From positions 387,427 through 451,426 of the forward strand of contig CBDBDS010000003.1 of the NCBI GenBank assembly GCA_965203985.1: 64,000 nt of DNA, in the 5' to 3' direction. Of this stretch, positions 1 to 8,510 are shown piece by piece (positions within the stretch are counted from its first letter, which is position 1; every line of letters begins with the position of its first letter). Under the pieces are notes generated by a model. It worked only from the letters and a program-made list of their open reading frames with translations, was not told where the DNA came from and ran no database searches. The position numbers and the translations under genes were made by a program. This stretch comes from Bin87 sp965203985 (GTDB taxonomy: Bacteria; Chloroflexota; Dehalococcoidia; Lucifugimonadales; UBA3495).

Positions 1-575
1 TCTGGGACCTGGTGCAGTTTTTCGAAGAGTTCCTCGATGCCCTGGGGATCGAGCGCTGCCACCTGGTCGGGCATTCGTATGGCGGTTTCTGCGCGGCCGA
101 ATTGGCGGCGCATCGTCCCGACCGGATATCCCGGCTGGTACTGGTGAACTCGCTGGGATTGTGGTTGGAGGACAATCCGGTGGCGGACTTTTTCATCCTG
201 ACCCCCGACGAACGCCGCGAGATGCTGTGGCACGACTCGGAAGGTGAACTGGCTCACGCCTACGTCGCGCAACCCACAGAGCCCGAGGCACGGCTGGAAC
301 ATACGCTGGACCGCATCCAGACCCTGCAATCGGTCGCCAAGTTCACCTGGCCGATACCCGAACGCGGGCTGACCAAGCGGGCCCATCGCATCGTGATGCC
401 CACCCTGATCGTCTGGGGCGACTCCGACCAGGTGATACCTCCAGAGTACGGGGAGGCCTTCCGCGACCTGCTGCCCAACGCCACCTTGACCGTGATCCCG
501 GAGTGCGGGCACATTCCGCAGTTGGAGCGACCGGACGCGTTCTTTGACACCGTCCTGGGATTCCTCCACGACTGA
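1..575 (+). CDS. Alpha/beta hydrolase, 3' part only
   Basis: C-terminal part of an alpha/beta-hydrolase fold enzyme. The reading frame is open to the window edge: in-frame W-D-L codons precede the first possible start (GTG at 12), and the family needs about 80 more N-terminal residues, so the true start lies upstream of the window. Visible are the nucleophile elbow G-H-S-Y-G-G, the acid in WGDSDQVIP and the catalytic His in ECGHIPQLERP near the end, spaced as in the MhpC/haloperoxidase-type subgroup. The substrate cannot be read from the sequence. The last strand and helix (FFDTVLGFLHD) are complete, so the 3' end is intact. Confidence 0.85.
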   Translation, partial: WDLVQFFEEFLDALGIERCHLVGHSYGGFCAAELAAHRPDRISRLVLVNSLGLWLEDNPVADFFILTPDERREMLWHDSEGELAHAYVAQPTEPEARLEHTLDRIQTLQSVAKFTWPIPERGLTKRAHRIVMPTLIVWGDSDQVIPPEYGEAFRDLLPNATLTVIPECGHIPQLERPDAFFDTVLGFLHD

Positions 576-635
576 TCGGTCGCGCACAACGACCGGGGTT
601 TCGTTTTTCTAGAGATACACACGCGGAGAACCAAA

Positions 636-1145
636 ATGGCCGTCAGCACCGCCTTGCAGGAAGCGTTCAACCACCACATCAACGCCGAGTTCTACTCGTC
701 GTATCTTTACCTGTCGATGTCCACCTACTGTGACTCCATCGACCTGCCCGGTTTCGCTCACTGGATGCGCATCCAGAGTCAGGAAGAGTACGACCACGCC
801 ATGCGCCTGCTGACTTACCTGGAAGACCGGGACGGCAGGGTTACGCTGCTGCCCATAGAGCAGCCGCCGATCGAGTTTGCCTCCGTCGAAGAAGTGATGC
901 ACCAAACGCTGCAACACGAACAGCAGGTGTCGCGGCTGATCAATGAACTCTACGCCGTGGCCGCCGAATCTGCCGATTTCGCCAGCCAGGTGATGCTGCA
1001 ATGGTTTGTGAACGAGCAGGTGGAGGAAGAGAAAACGGCCCGTGACGTGATTGCCTCCCTGGACAAAGTGGCCGGACGCAGCGACGCGTTGCTGCTGCTG
1101 GACCGTGAGATGGGAGCCCGCGTCCCGACGCCGGCGGCCGCCTGA
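636..1145 (+). CDS. ftnA: Ferritin (FtnA-type, non-haem)
   Basis: 169-residue iron-storage ferritin, near the usual bacterial length. It oxidises Fe(II) at a diiron centre and stores the iron in a 24-subunit cytoplasmic shell. The ferroxidase residues are present with the spacing of E. coli FtnA: E18, E51 and H54 (in QEEYDH), E95, Q128 and E131 (in NEQVEEE). The haem-binding Met of bacterioferritin is not obvious, so FtnA is preferred over Bfr. The gene is followed 19 nt later by a DinB gene on the same strand and lies just upstream of the convergent suf operon, a fitting iron-handling neighbourhood. Confidence 0.9.
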   Translation: MAVSTALQEAFNHHINAEFYSSYLYLSMSTYCDSIDLPGFAHWMRIQSQEEYDHAMRLLTYLEDRDGRVTLLPIEQPPIEFASVEEVMHQTLQHEQQVSRLINELYAVAAESADFASQVMLQWFVNEQVEEEKTARDVIASLDKVAGRSDALLLLDREMGARVPTPAAA

Positions 1146-1164
1146 TCGCCAGGGAGATCATGCC

Positions 1165-1665
1165 ATGACTCTGAACGAATTCATCGTCGATGCTCTCGAC
1201 AAGGAAAACGGCTTCCTGATGGACGCCCTGGATGGGTTGGGTCCGGAGGAACTCGTTTGGCAGCCGGCGGCCGACGCCAACTCAATCGGTTGGATCCTCT
1301 GGCACATGGTCCGGGTCGAGGACATGTGGGTCCAGTTCTTCGCCCAGTTCCAGACGGAATTGTGGGAGACGGAGGGTTGGCACGAAAAGTTTGGCCTGCC
1401 CACCCGGGACAATGGCTTTGGCCATACTGCCGAGCAGGTGAACAACTTCCCCGCATTGGACCTGAGCGAATTTCTACGCTATCGCGCGGCGGTTCGGCAG
1501 GCCACGCTGGCATATCTGGACACGCTGACCCCGGAGGATATGGAGCGTGTCCCGAGGGAGCGGCGGCCGGAGATGTCGCTGGGCGCGATGTTCCGTCAGA
1601 TCATCGGCGAGATGTACCAGCACGTTGGGCACATCGCCTACCTGCGAGGGTTGCAAGGCAAGTGA
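1165..1665 (+). CDS. DinB-family protein
   Basis: 166-residue four-helix-bundle protein of the DinB/YfiT superfamily, a group that includes metal-dependent thiol transferases. The start ATG at 1165 is chosen because AGGGAG lies about 8 nt upstream; the longer frame reading back to 1051 overlaps the ferritin gene. Family marks are the early helix with LWHMVRVEDMW and the C-terminal HVGHIAYLRG, which hold the His residues usually used to bind a metal. It is probably co-transcribed with ferritin. Two more DinB genes occur in this window, one fused to glutaredoxin (35185) and one broken (38227). The substrate is unknown. Confidence 0.8.
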   Translation: MTLNEFIVDALDKENGFLMDALDGLGPEELVWQPAADANSIGWILWHMVRVEDMWVQFFAQFQTELWETEGWHEKFGLPTRDNGFGHTAEQVNNFPALDLSEFLRYRAAVRQATLAYLDTLTPEDMERVPRERRPEMSLGAMFRQIIGEMYQHVGHIAYLRGLQGK

Positions 1666-1693
1666 GGCCGGCTTCCCGCCCACCGCCGGGCAG

Positions 1694-2176
1694 CTAGCGG
1701 TTTGCCGCGTTTTTCCGGCTCAACCGACGCAGCCCTTCTTCCAGGGCGACCCAGGGCAACAGGGCGCACTTGACGCGAACCGGGTACTGGCGGACGATTT
1801 CCAGGGCTTCCAGCTCGCCGAGCTCGGACAAAGCCACCGGCGGCAGCGGCTTGCCCTGCATCAGGTCCCGGAACAACTGGGACAGATCAGCGGCTTGCTC
1901 CAAGGTGCGGCCTTGCAGGTTGTCGGCCAATAGCGATGCCGAAGCCTGAATGATGCTGCAGCCCTCCGCCAGGGCGCTCACGTCCTGGATTGAGGCCAAG
2001 TTCCCGTCCGCGTGACTGAGGCGCAGTTGCAGCGTGGCCCGGTCCCCGCAGAAGGGATTGAACTCTTCGGTTTCGACGTCGGCGTCGGACAAAGGCGCGC
2101 GATGCCGCGGGCTACGGTAGTGATCCATGATGACGTCGCCGTAGAGCGCGTCGGGATTGTCGGGCAGGGAAGCCAT
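1694..2176 (-). CDS. SufU-like iron-sulfur scaffold, second copy
   Basis: 160-residue NifU_N/SufU-family protein and last gene of the suf operon. It retains the three zinc/sulfur-relay cysteines and the Asp of SufU: C43 and D45 in NPFCGD, C73 in EGCSIIQAS, and C137 in VKCALLPW. It has diverged from its upstream paralogue at 2196-2645, where the central motif reads GHGCAISRAS. SufU accepts persulfide sulfur from SufS and, in Gram-positive-type systems, replaces SufE. A second tandem copy is unusual; it could act as a scaffold, serve another desulfurase, or be redundant. It starts 19 nt after the first copy's stop. Confidence 0.85.
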   Translation of the reverse strand: MASLPDNPDALYGDVIMDHYRSPRHRAPLSDADVETEEFNPFCGDRATLQLRLSHADGNLASIQDVSALAEGCSIIQASASLLADNLQGRTLEQAADLSQLFRDLMQGKPLPPVALSELGELEALEIVRQYPVRVKCALLPWVALEEGLRRLSRKNAANR

Positions 2177-2195
2177 CGGGGCGCCCAGGGGATAG

Positions 2196-2645
2196 CTACT
2201 CGGTTGTGGCGATGCCCTCGCCGTCCATTGCCGCTTTCAGGGTGTGCCAGGCCAGGATGGCGCACTTGATGCGCGTGGGATACGCGATCACCCCGGCGAG
2301 CATTTCCAAGTCACCCAGCAGGTCGTAGTCGAGCTCGGCGTCGGGCTCGGTGAGCATGCGATGAAACTCGTCGAACATGGCCATGGCATCGGAGGTCGAA
2401 GCCCCTTTCACCGCTTGGGTCAAAAGGGACGCGGAAGCCCGGCTGATGGCGCAGCCATGTCCCTGGAAACCCACGTCGCCGACGGTCTCCTCATCGACGC
2501 GGAGTTGCAGCGATATTTCGTCGCCGCACAACGGATTGAACCCGTCCGCGTGGTGGGTGGCATCCTCGAGGGTACGGAAATTCCGGGGGCGCCGGTTGTG
2601 TTCGAGAAGGATTTCCTGGTAGAGATCGCTAAGGTCGGATGCCAT
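2196..2645 (-). CDS. sufU: SufU, sulfur-transfer/scaffold protein
   Basis: 149-residue SufU of the NifU N-terminal family, standard length. It carries the full signature: C40 and D42 (NPLCGD), C65 (GHGCAISRAS) and C128 (IKCAILAW). In SufU these bind a Zn ion that swaps a ligand with the SufS active-site Cys during persulfide transfer. Its start overlaps the sufS stop by one base (TGATG), indicating translational coupling. SufS-SufU adjacency is the Bacillus/actinobacterial/Chloroflexota arrangement, and no sufE is present in this cluster. Confidence 0.92.
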   Translation of the reverse strand: MASDLSDLYQEILLEHNRRPRNFRTLEDATHHADGFNPLCGDEISLQLRVDEETVGDVGFQGHGCAISRASASLLTQAVKGASTSDAMAMFDEFHRMLTEPDAELDYDLLGDLEMLAGVIAYPTRIKCAILAWHTLKAAMDGEGIATTE

Positions 2646-3913
2646 CAGCCGAAAACCTCAATGACCCGATCAATGCCTTTGATCAGGGCGTCAATTTCCT
2701 CGGTAGTGTTGTAGAAAGACAGCGAGGCGCGCACGGTAGCCGGGATCTCATAGCGAGCCATCACCGGCTGCGCGCAGTGGTGGCCGGTACGCACGGCGAT
2801 GCCCTCGGCGTCCAGGATGGTGCCGATGTCGTGGGCGTGGGCGGCTTCCATGAAGAACGACAGGACCCCGCCCCGGTTTTCCGCGGTGCCGATGAGCCTC
2901 ACGCCATCGGTCTCGCCGAGCCGCTCGGCGCCGTAGCGCATCAGCGCCTGCTCATAGGCGGCGATGCGGTCCATCCCGATGGCTTCCAGGTACTCCACGG
3001 CCGCGCCGAGCCCGATGGCTCCGGCGATGTCCGGGGTGCCGGCTTCGAACTTGTGCGGGATGACGTTGTAAATGGTTTCCTCAAAGGTCACCGAGCGGAT
3101 CATCTCGCCGCCGGATTGATACGGAGGCATGTCGTTGAGCAAATCCGTGCGACCCCACAGCACACCGATGCCGGTGGGCCCGTACATCTTGTGGCCGGAG
3201 AAAGTCAGGAAATCCGCGCCGAGAGCCTGCACGTCGACGGGCAGGTGCGGGATAGATTGGGCGGCGTCGACCATGACCGGAATGCCCCGGGCGTGGGCCA
3301 ATTCGACCATCGAAGGTATCGGATTGATCGTTCCCAGCGCGTTGGATTGATGCACCACGGATACCAGGCGGGTGCGATCGTTCAACATGCTCTCGTACTC
3401 GTCCATCAGCAACTCGCCCTGGTCCGTGAAGGGAATGACCCGCAGGCGAATGCCGATTTCCTTGCCCAAAATCTGCCAGGGCACAATGTTGGAGTGGTGC
3501 TCCATGCCGGTGATAATGACCTCATCCCCAGCCTTGAAGAACTTGCGCCCGTAGCTGCTGGCGACCAGGTTCAGCCCCTCGGTCGTGCCCCGCACGTAGA
3601 TGATCTCCGAGGCGTCGGGCGCGTTGATGAACCGGCGAACCGCCTCACGCCCGGCTTCGTAGTCGTCGGTGGCCCTTTGGCTCAGGGTATGCACGCCGCG
3701 GTGCACGTTGGAATTGTTGTGCAGATAGTAGTTGCTGATGGCGTCGATGACTGCCCGGGGCTTTTGCGTGGTGGCCGCGTTGTCCAGGTAGACCAGGGGC
3801 TTGCCGTTGATAAGCTGATCCAGGACCGGGAAGTCCTGTCGGATGCGGGCGACGTCGTCGCCGGTCAGCGGTCCGGAAGGGGATACGTGAACGTTCCCAG
3901 TGGCAGCGGTCAC
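2645..3913 (-). CDS. sufS: Cysteine desulfurase SufS
   Basis: 422-residue class-II cysteine desulfurase (PLP-dependent). It removes sulfur from L-cysteine to supply the SufBCD scaffold. Visible are the N-terminal YLDNAATTQKP, EHHSNIVPW, the PLP-binding K242 in FSGHKMYGPTG and the catalytic C380 in RTGHHCAQP. The short loop around that Cys (RTGHHC) is typical of SufS rather than IscS. The start is GTG at 3913, overlapping the sufD stop by four bases (GTGA). This places sufD-sufS-sufU in one translationally coupled block. Confidence 0.95.
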   Translation of the reverse strand: MTAATGNVHVSPSGPLTGDDVARIRQDFPVLDQLINGKPLVYLDNAATTQKPRAVIDAISNYYLHNNSNVHRGVHTLSQRATDDYEAGREAVRRFINAPDASEIIYVRGTTEGLNLVASSYGRKFFKAGDEVIITGMEHHSNIVPWQILGKEIGIRLRVIPFTDQGELLMDEYESMLNDRTRLVSVVHQSNALGTINPIPSMVELAHARGIPVMVDAAQSIPHLPVDVQALGADFLTFSGHKMYGPTGIGVLWGRTDLLNDMPPYQSGGEMIRSVTFEETIYNVIPHKFEAGTPDIAGAIGLGAAVEYLEAIGMDRIAAYEQALMRYGAERLGETDGVRLIGTAENRGGVLSFFMEAAHAHDIGTILDAEGIAVRTGHHCAQPVMARYEIPATVRASLSFYNTTEEIDALIKGIDRVIEVFG

Positions 3914-5271
3914 GAGCGGCCTCCGATGGGCAGGGCGATGTTGGCGGAAGGGATGGCGTTACGGAACCGTTCGTCGAGATATTCCCGCAACGGTTCCAGG
4001 GCCACCGTGTCGATGATTTCGCTGGCGAAGGCGTGGATCAGGATGCGGCTGGCGGTGGGTAGATCGAGGCCCCGGCTGCGCATGTAGAACACCGTGTCGG
4101 CGTCGATGTGGCCCGCGGTCGCGCCGTGTCCGCATTTCACGTCGTCGGCGTAGATGAGCAGGCTGGGCTTGCTGTCCACCTCGGCTTCCTCGGACAGGAG
4201 CAGGTTCTTGTCGGTTTGCTGGGCGTCGGTCTTTTGCGCGTCCTTGCGCACGGTGACGTTGCCGCCGAACACTGCCCGGGAGCGTCCGTCCAGGATGCCC
4301 TTGTAGAAGAGCCGGCTGGTGCCGTAGGGCTCCGCGTGGTCGATGTTGAGGTAGTTGTCGATGTGCTGGCTGCCGGTGGTGAGGTACAGGCCGTTGAGGG
4401 TGCATTCGGCGCCGGTTCCGGCGATGGTGACGCCGAAATCGTTGCGGCCCAGGGCGGCTCCGTGAGCGATGGCCACCGAGGAGAACGTCGAGTCCTTTTG
4501 CTGCAGAACCCGGCTCACGCCGACGTGGTAGGCCTCCTGACCCTCGAGCAGCAGACGATAGTGCTCGACACTCGCTCCCTCGCCCACCGAGGCTTCCATG
4601 ACGGTGTTGGTCAGGTAGCGCACGTCAGGACCGACGAAAGTTTCGATGACGGTGGCACGGGAATTGGGAGCCGCAGATATTACGAGGCGCGGGTGGGTGG
4701 CTCGGGGCTGACCACGACCAGTGGTGAGATACACGACGTTGATGACACCGGCGTCCGCTCCCGCCGGCACCGAGATTGCAACGCCATCACCCAGAAAGGC
4801 GGTATTAAGAGCGGTGAATCCATCGTCTTCCGGGGTCGCCAGGCAGCCCAAGGTCTTATCGCCCAGTTCGGGATCGGATTGCAGCGCGTCGGCCAGGCCG
4901 GTGGCTATGCCCGCACCATCAGCGTTTCCGTCTGACAGGCCCGGAGCGAAGGCTCCGTCCACGATCACCAGGGTGCGCCAGTCGGGTTGCCACGGCGCGA
5001 CGGCCTGCACCTCCGCCTGGGTCGGCTCGGTCACTCTGTTAGAGGCGAGGTCGGCATACGCGAAGTTTTCCCGGGCGATGGGGCCGGCGTTCGTGTACTT
5101 CCAGGGCTCATTGCCGCGCCTGGCGGTGGGCAATCCCAAGCGGTTGAACGCTTCCCAACCGCGCTGCCGCAGTTCCTGGATAACCGGGGAGTTGCCGGCC
5201 CGCTGCGCGGTATACGCGGCGGCGTAGTGGGGGTAGGTTTCCGCGACGGACGCGGGTGCAATGGTAGTCAT
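3910..5271 (-). CDS. sufD: FeS assembly protein SufD
   Basis: 453-residue SufD, partner of SufB in the SufBC2D scaffold complex. The C-terminal half has the SufBD beta-helix core and the CGHGATAGHIDADTVFYMRSRG motif region, whose first His corresponds to the functional His of SufD; the N-terminal helical part reads RGWEAFNRLGLPTARRGNEPWKYT. It is separated from sufC by two non-suf genes (5304-6110), whereas in most operons sufC and sufD are adjacent. Downstream it overlaps sufS by four bases. Confidence 0.93.
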   Translation of the reverse strand: MTTIAPASVAETYPHYAAAYTAQRAGNSPVIQELRQRGWEAFNRLGLPTARRGNEPWKYTNAGPIARENFAYADLASNRVTEPTQAEVQAVAPWQPDWRTLVIVDGAFAPGLSDGNADGAGIATGLADALQSDPELGDKTLGCLATPEDDGFTALNTAFLGDGVAISVPAGADAGVINVVYLTTGRGQPRATHPRLVISAAPNSRATVIETFVGPDVRYLTNTVMEASVGEGASVEHYRLLLEGQEAYHVGVSRVLQQKDSTFSSVAIAHGAALGRNDFGVTIAGTGAECTLNGLYLTTGSQHIDNYLNIDHAEPYGTSRLFYKGILDGRSRAVFGGNVTVRKDAQKTDAQQTDKNLLLSEEAEVDSKPSLLIYADDVKCGHGATAGHIDADTVFYMRSRGLDLPTASRILIHAFASEIIDTVALEPLREYLDERFRNAIPSANIALPIGGRS

Positions 5272-5303
5272 GGTTTCTCTGATGCGTGAGGCGCGATGCG
5301 TCT

Positions 5304-5879
5304 TTACTGGTTGTGAAACTGCTGAAAGCCGTCGGGCGGGCAGGGCTGACGAAGCCAGACTTGCATTTGCGCCACAAACTGCTCGACCCGCTTCAGGTCG
5401 TTTTTTACGATGAACTCGTTAGCTCTGCTTTCGTAAAATCTCTCCAGCAGGTCCGTAGCAGCGTAGAATCCGCTAGTCAAAAACTCGCTCCAGTCCCAAC
5501 CCAGCGCGCCCAGTCGGTCATTCAGTGCTTGCCGGCTGCGTTGCTCGCCAAGTTCATCGTAGTCGGATTTCCAATTGTCAACGGCTTTGATAACTTCCGG
5601 GTCTGTTACCGACAGTGAATTGACCAACGCCCGCAAATCTTGTGGACGCCTGCATTCCACCCCGTACTCTTTCCAGTTTTCGGCAACGGCTTTCGTGATG
5701 TCCTCGGCGGCGCCCCAACCATAGACGCAAACTTGCAGCAACTCGCCTTTGCTCACGCAGGCGTGGGCTTTCCGCAACAGTACGGGGCTGGTGGCGGCGT
5801 ATTCTTGCGTTTGCAGGGAAAGCTGCCGCCAATCCGCATCGGTCAAGACAGACGGGTATAGGTTAGCCGGCGTCGTCAT
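5304..5879 (-). CDS. HEPN/PaREP1-like helical protein inside suf operon
   Basis: 191-residue protein of no assigned function, placed between sufC and sufD. Residues about 30-85 (SPVLLRKAHACVSKGELLQVCVYGWGAAEDITKAVAE...) resemble the PaREP1/HEPN-like fold, in which an N-terminal helix pair reads 'KA...KG...QA...GWGAAE...'. The rest is helical. The RxxxxH RNase motif of HEPN toxins is not evident. It starts 12 nt after the CxxC mini-protein and both lie head-to-tail with the suf genes, so they are presumably co-transcribed. GC content looks lower than in sufC or sufD, which suggests insertion. The function might be regulatory or unrelated to FeS assembly. Confidence 0.6.
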   Translation of the reverse strand: MTTPANLYPSVLTDADWRQLSLQTQEYAATSPVLLRKAHACVSKGELLQVCVYGWGAAEDITKAVAENWKEYGVECRRPQDLRALVNSLSVTDPEVIKAVDNWKSDYDELGEQRSRQALNDRLGALGWDWSEFLTSGFYAATDLLERFYESRANEFIVKNDLKRVEQFVAQMQVWLRQPCPPDGFQQFHNQ

Positions 5880-5891
5880 TCATCACTCTCG

Positions 5892-6110
5892 CTATAGGGC
5901 ACAGGATTTACAATCCCGCACCTCGGCGCGCCCAGTACTATTGGCCCTTGCCCGTGCTTCAATAACGTCCTCATATGGGCCGTGCCATTGGCCTGTGGGG
6001 ACTCGACCTACCCCGTGCTTTCCGGCTCCATTTCTACAATTGCCGCACGCGGCCTTGTGAACTGTCGCTCTGTCGGTGGGATGGTTTTCGTACACCCAAT
6101 AAGCCATCAA
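5892..6110 (-). CDS. 72-residue protein with two CxxC motifs, coupled to sufC
   Basis: Small unrecognised protein. It has two CxxC pairs, C22-G-N-C25 and C67-K-S-C70, and a WHGPYEDVIEARARANSTGR segment between them. The four cysteines could form one Zn or FeS site. The N-terminus reads MMAYWVYENHPTDRATVHKA. Its ATG overlaps the sufC TGA by four bases (6107-6110), so translation is probably coupled to sufC. The next gene, the HEPN-like one, follows 12 nt later. The strict coupling argues that it is a genuine gene despite its size. Function unknown. Confidence 0.65.
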   Translation of the reverse strand: MMAYWVYENHPTDRATVHKAACGNCRNGAGKHGVGRVPTGQWHGPYEDVIEARARANSTGRAEVRDCKSCAL

Positions 6111-6892
6111 TCTTGCTCCGCCTCCTCGCGCACCCAGTCGTAGCCGCGGGCCTCCAGCTGCTCGGCCAGTTCCGGGCCGCCGCTGAGGACGATGCGGCCG
6201 TCCACGAGCACGTGCACTCGGTCCGGTGTTATGTAATTCAGGATGCGCTGGTAGTGGGTCACCACGACCGCCGCGTTGTCCGGCCTACGCAGCCGGTTCA
6301 CACCGTCCGCTACGATGCGCAGGGCGTCGATGTCCAGCCCGGAGTCAGTTTCGTCCAGCAGGGACAGGGTGGGCTCCAGCAGCGCCATTTGCAGCACTTC
6401 GTTGCGCTTTTTCTCGCCGCCGGAAAAACCCTCGTTGACGGATCGCCGGACGAGTTCCGGATCTATTTCCACCTCGGCTACCTTGCTGCGCAAAAGGCGG
6501 TCGAATTCGCGGGCGCCCATTTCTTCCTCGCCCAGGTGGACCCGCTTGGCATCCACCGCGGCCTTGAGAAATTGCCACGCGCGAACGCCCGGAAGCTCGA
6601 CCGGATACTGGAAGGCCAGGAACACGCCTTCGCGGGCTCGGTCCTCCGGTTCCATGTCCAGCAAGTCCATGCCCTTGTAGGTGGCGGTACCGCCAGTCAC
6701 GGTGTATTCCGGGCGGCCGGCAAGGGTGTTGGCCAGGGTGCTCTTGCCGGAGCCGTTGGGCCCCATGATCGCGTGCACTTCGCCGGGACGTACCGCGAGG
6801 TTCACGCCGCGAAGAATTTCCTGATCGTCAATGGAAACCTGGAGGTCCTTGACCTCGAGAATAGGCGACAGAGTTTCGTGGGCGGTGGTCAT
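6107..6892 (-). CDS. sufC: SufC ATPase
   Basis: 261-residue ABC-type ATPase of the SufBC2D scaffold, which drives the conformational change needed for cluster assembly. Walker A is GPNGSGKS (K50), the signature is FSGGEKKRNE, Walker B is LSLLDETDSGLDID, and the H-loop lies in VVVTHYQRIL. The signature followed by KKRNE is characteristic of SufC. The stop codon overlaps the start of the 72-residue CxxC protein. It lies about 60 nt downstream of sufB. Confidence 0.95.
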   Translation of the reverse strand: MTTAHETLSPILEVKDLQVSIDDQEILRGVNLAVRPGEVHAIMGPNGSGKSTLANTLAGRPEYTVTGGTATYKGMDLLDMEPEDRAREGVFLAFQYPVELPGVRAWQFLKAAVDAKRVHLGEEEMGAREFDRLLRSKVAEVEIDPELVRRSVNEGFSGGEKKRNEVLQMALLEPTLSLLDETDSGLDIDALRIVADGVNRLRRPDNAAVVVTHYQRILNYITPDRVHVLVDGRIVLSGGPELAEQLEARGYDWVREEAEQD

Positions 6893-6952
6893 GTTTATGT
6901 TGAGAGTCCTTGTGTTCGGAGGGGAATGGGAGACCTGGGAGGCCGAGCGGTA

Positions 6953-8425
6953 CTAACCCACCGTTCCTTCCAGGCTGACCTTGAGCAACTGCGAGGCCTC
7001 CATGGCGAACTCGAAGGGGAGTTCCTGGAAAATGCCTCGGCAGAACCCGTTGATGATCATGAAGTGCGCGTCTTCGACGCCGATGCCCCTTTGCTGGAGG
7101 TAGAAAAGCTGGTCGTCGGACACCTTGGAGGTAGTGGCTTCGTGCTCCATCTGGGCGCTCGGGTTCTTGACCTCGATGTACGGCACGGTGTGCGCGCCGC
7201 ACTTGTCGCCCACCAGCAGCGAGTCGCACTGGGTGAAATTCCGCGCTCCGTGGGCGGAAGGATTGATCTTCACCAGGCCGCGATAGGTCTGCTCACCCTG
7301 CCCGGCGGATATTCCCTTGGCGACGATGGTGCTGCGGGTGTTCTTGCCCATGTGGATCATCTTGGTTCCGGTGTCGGCCTGCTGCCAGTTGTTCACCAGC
7401 GCCACGGAGTAGAACTCGCCCACGGAGTTGTCGCCCTGGAGAATAACGCTGGGGTATTTCCAGGTGATGGCGGAACCGGTTTCGACCTGTGTCCAGGAAA
7501 TCTTGGAGTTTGCGCCGGCACACTTGCCCCGCTTGGTAACGAAGTTGTACACCCCGCCCTCACCGTTGCGGTCGCCGGGGTACCAGTTCTGCAGGGTGCT
7601 GTACTTGATCTCCGCGCCTTCCATGGCAACCAGCTCGACCACGGCGGCGTGCAACTGGTTGGACTTCCGCATGGGCGCCGTGCAGCCTTCCAGGTAGCTG
7701 ACGTACGACCCTTCGTCGGCGACGATGAGGGTGCGCTCAAACTGCCCGCTGTCGGCTTGGTTGATGCGGAAGTAGGTCATCAACTCGATGGGGCAGCGCA
7801 CTCCGGGCGGGATATACGCGAAGGAACCGTCGGAGAACACAGCGGAGTTAAGCGTCGCGTAGAAGTTGTCGGCGTAGGGAACCACCGAACCGAGGTACTT
7901 CTGCACCAAGTCGGGGTGGTTCTGAATGGCCTCGCTCATGGAGCAGAAGATGACGCCGGCCTTTTCCAGCTGTTCCTGGTAGGTGGTGGCTACTGAGACG
8001 CTGTCCAGCACGGCGTCCACAGCGACGCCGGCGAGCCGGGCCTGCTCTTCCAGGGGGATGCCCAGCTTGTCGAAAGCTTCCAGCACCTCGGGGTCAACCT
8101 CGTCCAGGCTCTTGGGGCCGTCCTCGGCGGACTTGGGCGCGGCATAGTAGTGCATGTCCTGGAAGTCGATGGGAGGGTAATGGACGTTGGCCCACTTCGG
8201 CTCTTCATAGTTCTGCCGTGACCAGAACTGGAAGGCCCGAAGCCGCCAGTCCAGCATCCATTCCGGCTCGTTTTTCTTGGCCGCAATCAGGCGCACCACG
8301 TCTTCGCTGAGGCCCTTGGGGATGGCCTCCTGCTCGATGTCGATGGTGAATCCCCACTGGTAATCGGAGTCGAGTTCCTCGGACGTCGTGTCCCGGGAAA
8401 TCACGCGCTGAGCCTGGGTGGTCAT
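6953..8425 (-). CDS. sufB: FeS assembly protein SufB
   Basis: 490-residue SufB, central scaffold of the Suf pathway, where the cluster is built at the SufB-SufD interface. The ATG at 8425 is chosen over the longer frame from 8539 because GGAGGAAG lies about 8 nt upstream, the protein length then matches the family, and the longer frame would run into the promoter. Marks include DYQWGFTIDIEQEAIPKGL near the N-terminus, the CDSLLVGDKCGAHTVPY core and EHEATTSKVSDDQLFYLQQRG at the C-terminal end. It is the first gene of the operon. Confidence 0.95.
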   Translation of the reverse strand: MTTQAQRVISRDTTSEELDSDYQWGFTIDIEQEAIPKGLSEDVVRLIAAKKNEPEWMLDWRLRAFQFWSRQNYEEPKWANVHYPPIDFQDMHYYAAPKSAEDGPKSLDEVDPEVLEAFDKLGIPLEEQARLAGVAVDAVLDSVSVATTYQEQLEKAGVIFCSMSEAIQNHPDLVQKYLGSVVPYADNFYATLNSAVFSDGSFAYIPPGVRCPIELMTYFRINQADSGQFERTLIVADEGSYVSYLEGCTAPMRKSNQLHAAVVELVAMEGAEIKYSTLQNWYPGDRNGEGGVYNFVTKRGKCAGANSKISWTQVETGSAITWKYPSVILQGDNSVGEFYSVALVNNWQQADTGTKMIHMGKNTRSTIVAKGISAGQGEQTYRGLVKINPSAHGARNFTQCDSLLVGDKCGAHTVPYIEVKNPSAQMEHEATTSKVSDDQLFYLQQRGIGVEDAHFMIINGFCRGIFQELPFEFAMEASQLLKVSLEGTVG

Positions 8426-8490
8426 TGGGCCCACTTCCTCCCCGTCCGGCGGTGATAGCGGCTTGCCGGCGGATGGTTCTAATAATTCCC

Positions 8491-8503
8491 GACCGTTAAG
8501 GTC
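8491..8503. promoter_or_regulatory. Palindrome in suf leader, candidate operator
   Basis: GACC-GTTAA-GGTC, an inverted repeat with perfect 4-nt arms and partly symmetric centre, just downstream of the suf -10 element. SufR or another Rrf2-type regulator controls suf operons in other phyla, but no regulator gene is adjacent here and the motif is not one I can assign. Confidence 0.25.
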
Positions 8504-8510
8504 AACAATC

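Noticed and set aside
2639..4087. A 482-codon frame opposite sufS
   Set aside because: Antisense shadow; SufS on the other strand has its PLP and Cys motifs.
5975..7996. A 673-codon open frame opposite sufC and sufB
   Set aside because: Antisense shadow of two clear suf genes in high-GC DNA; no motif or ribosome site.
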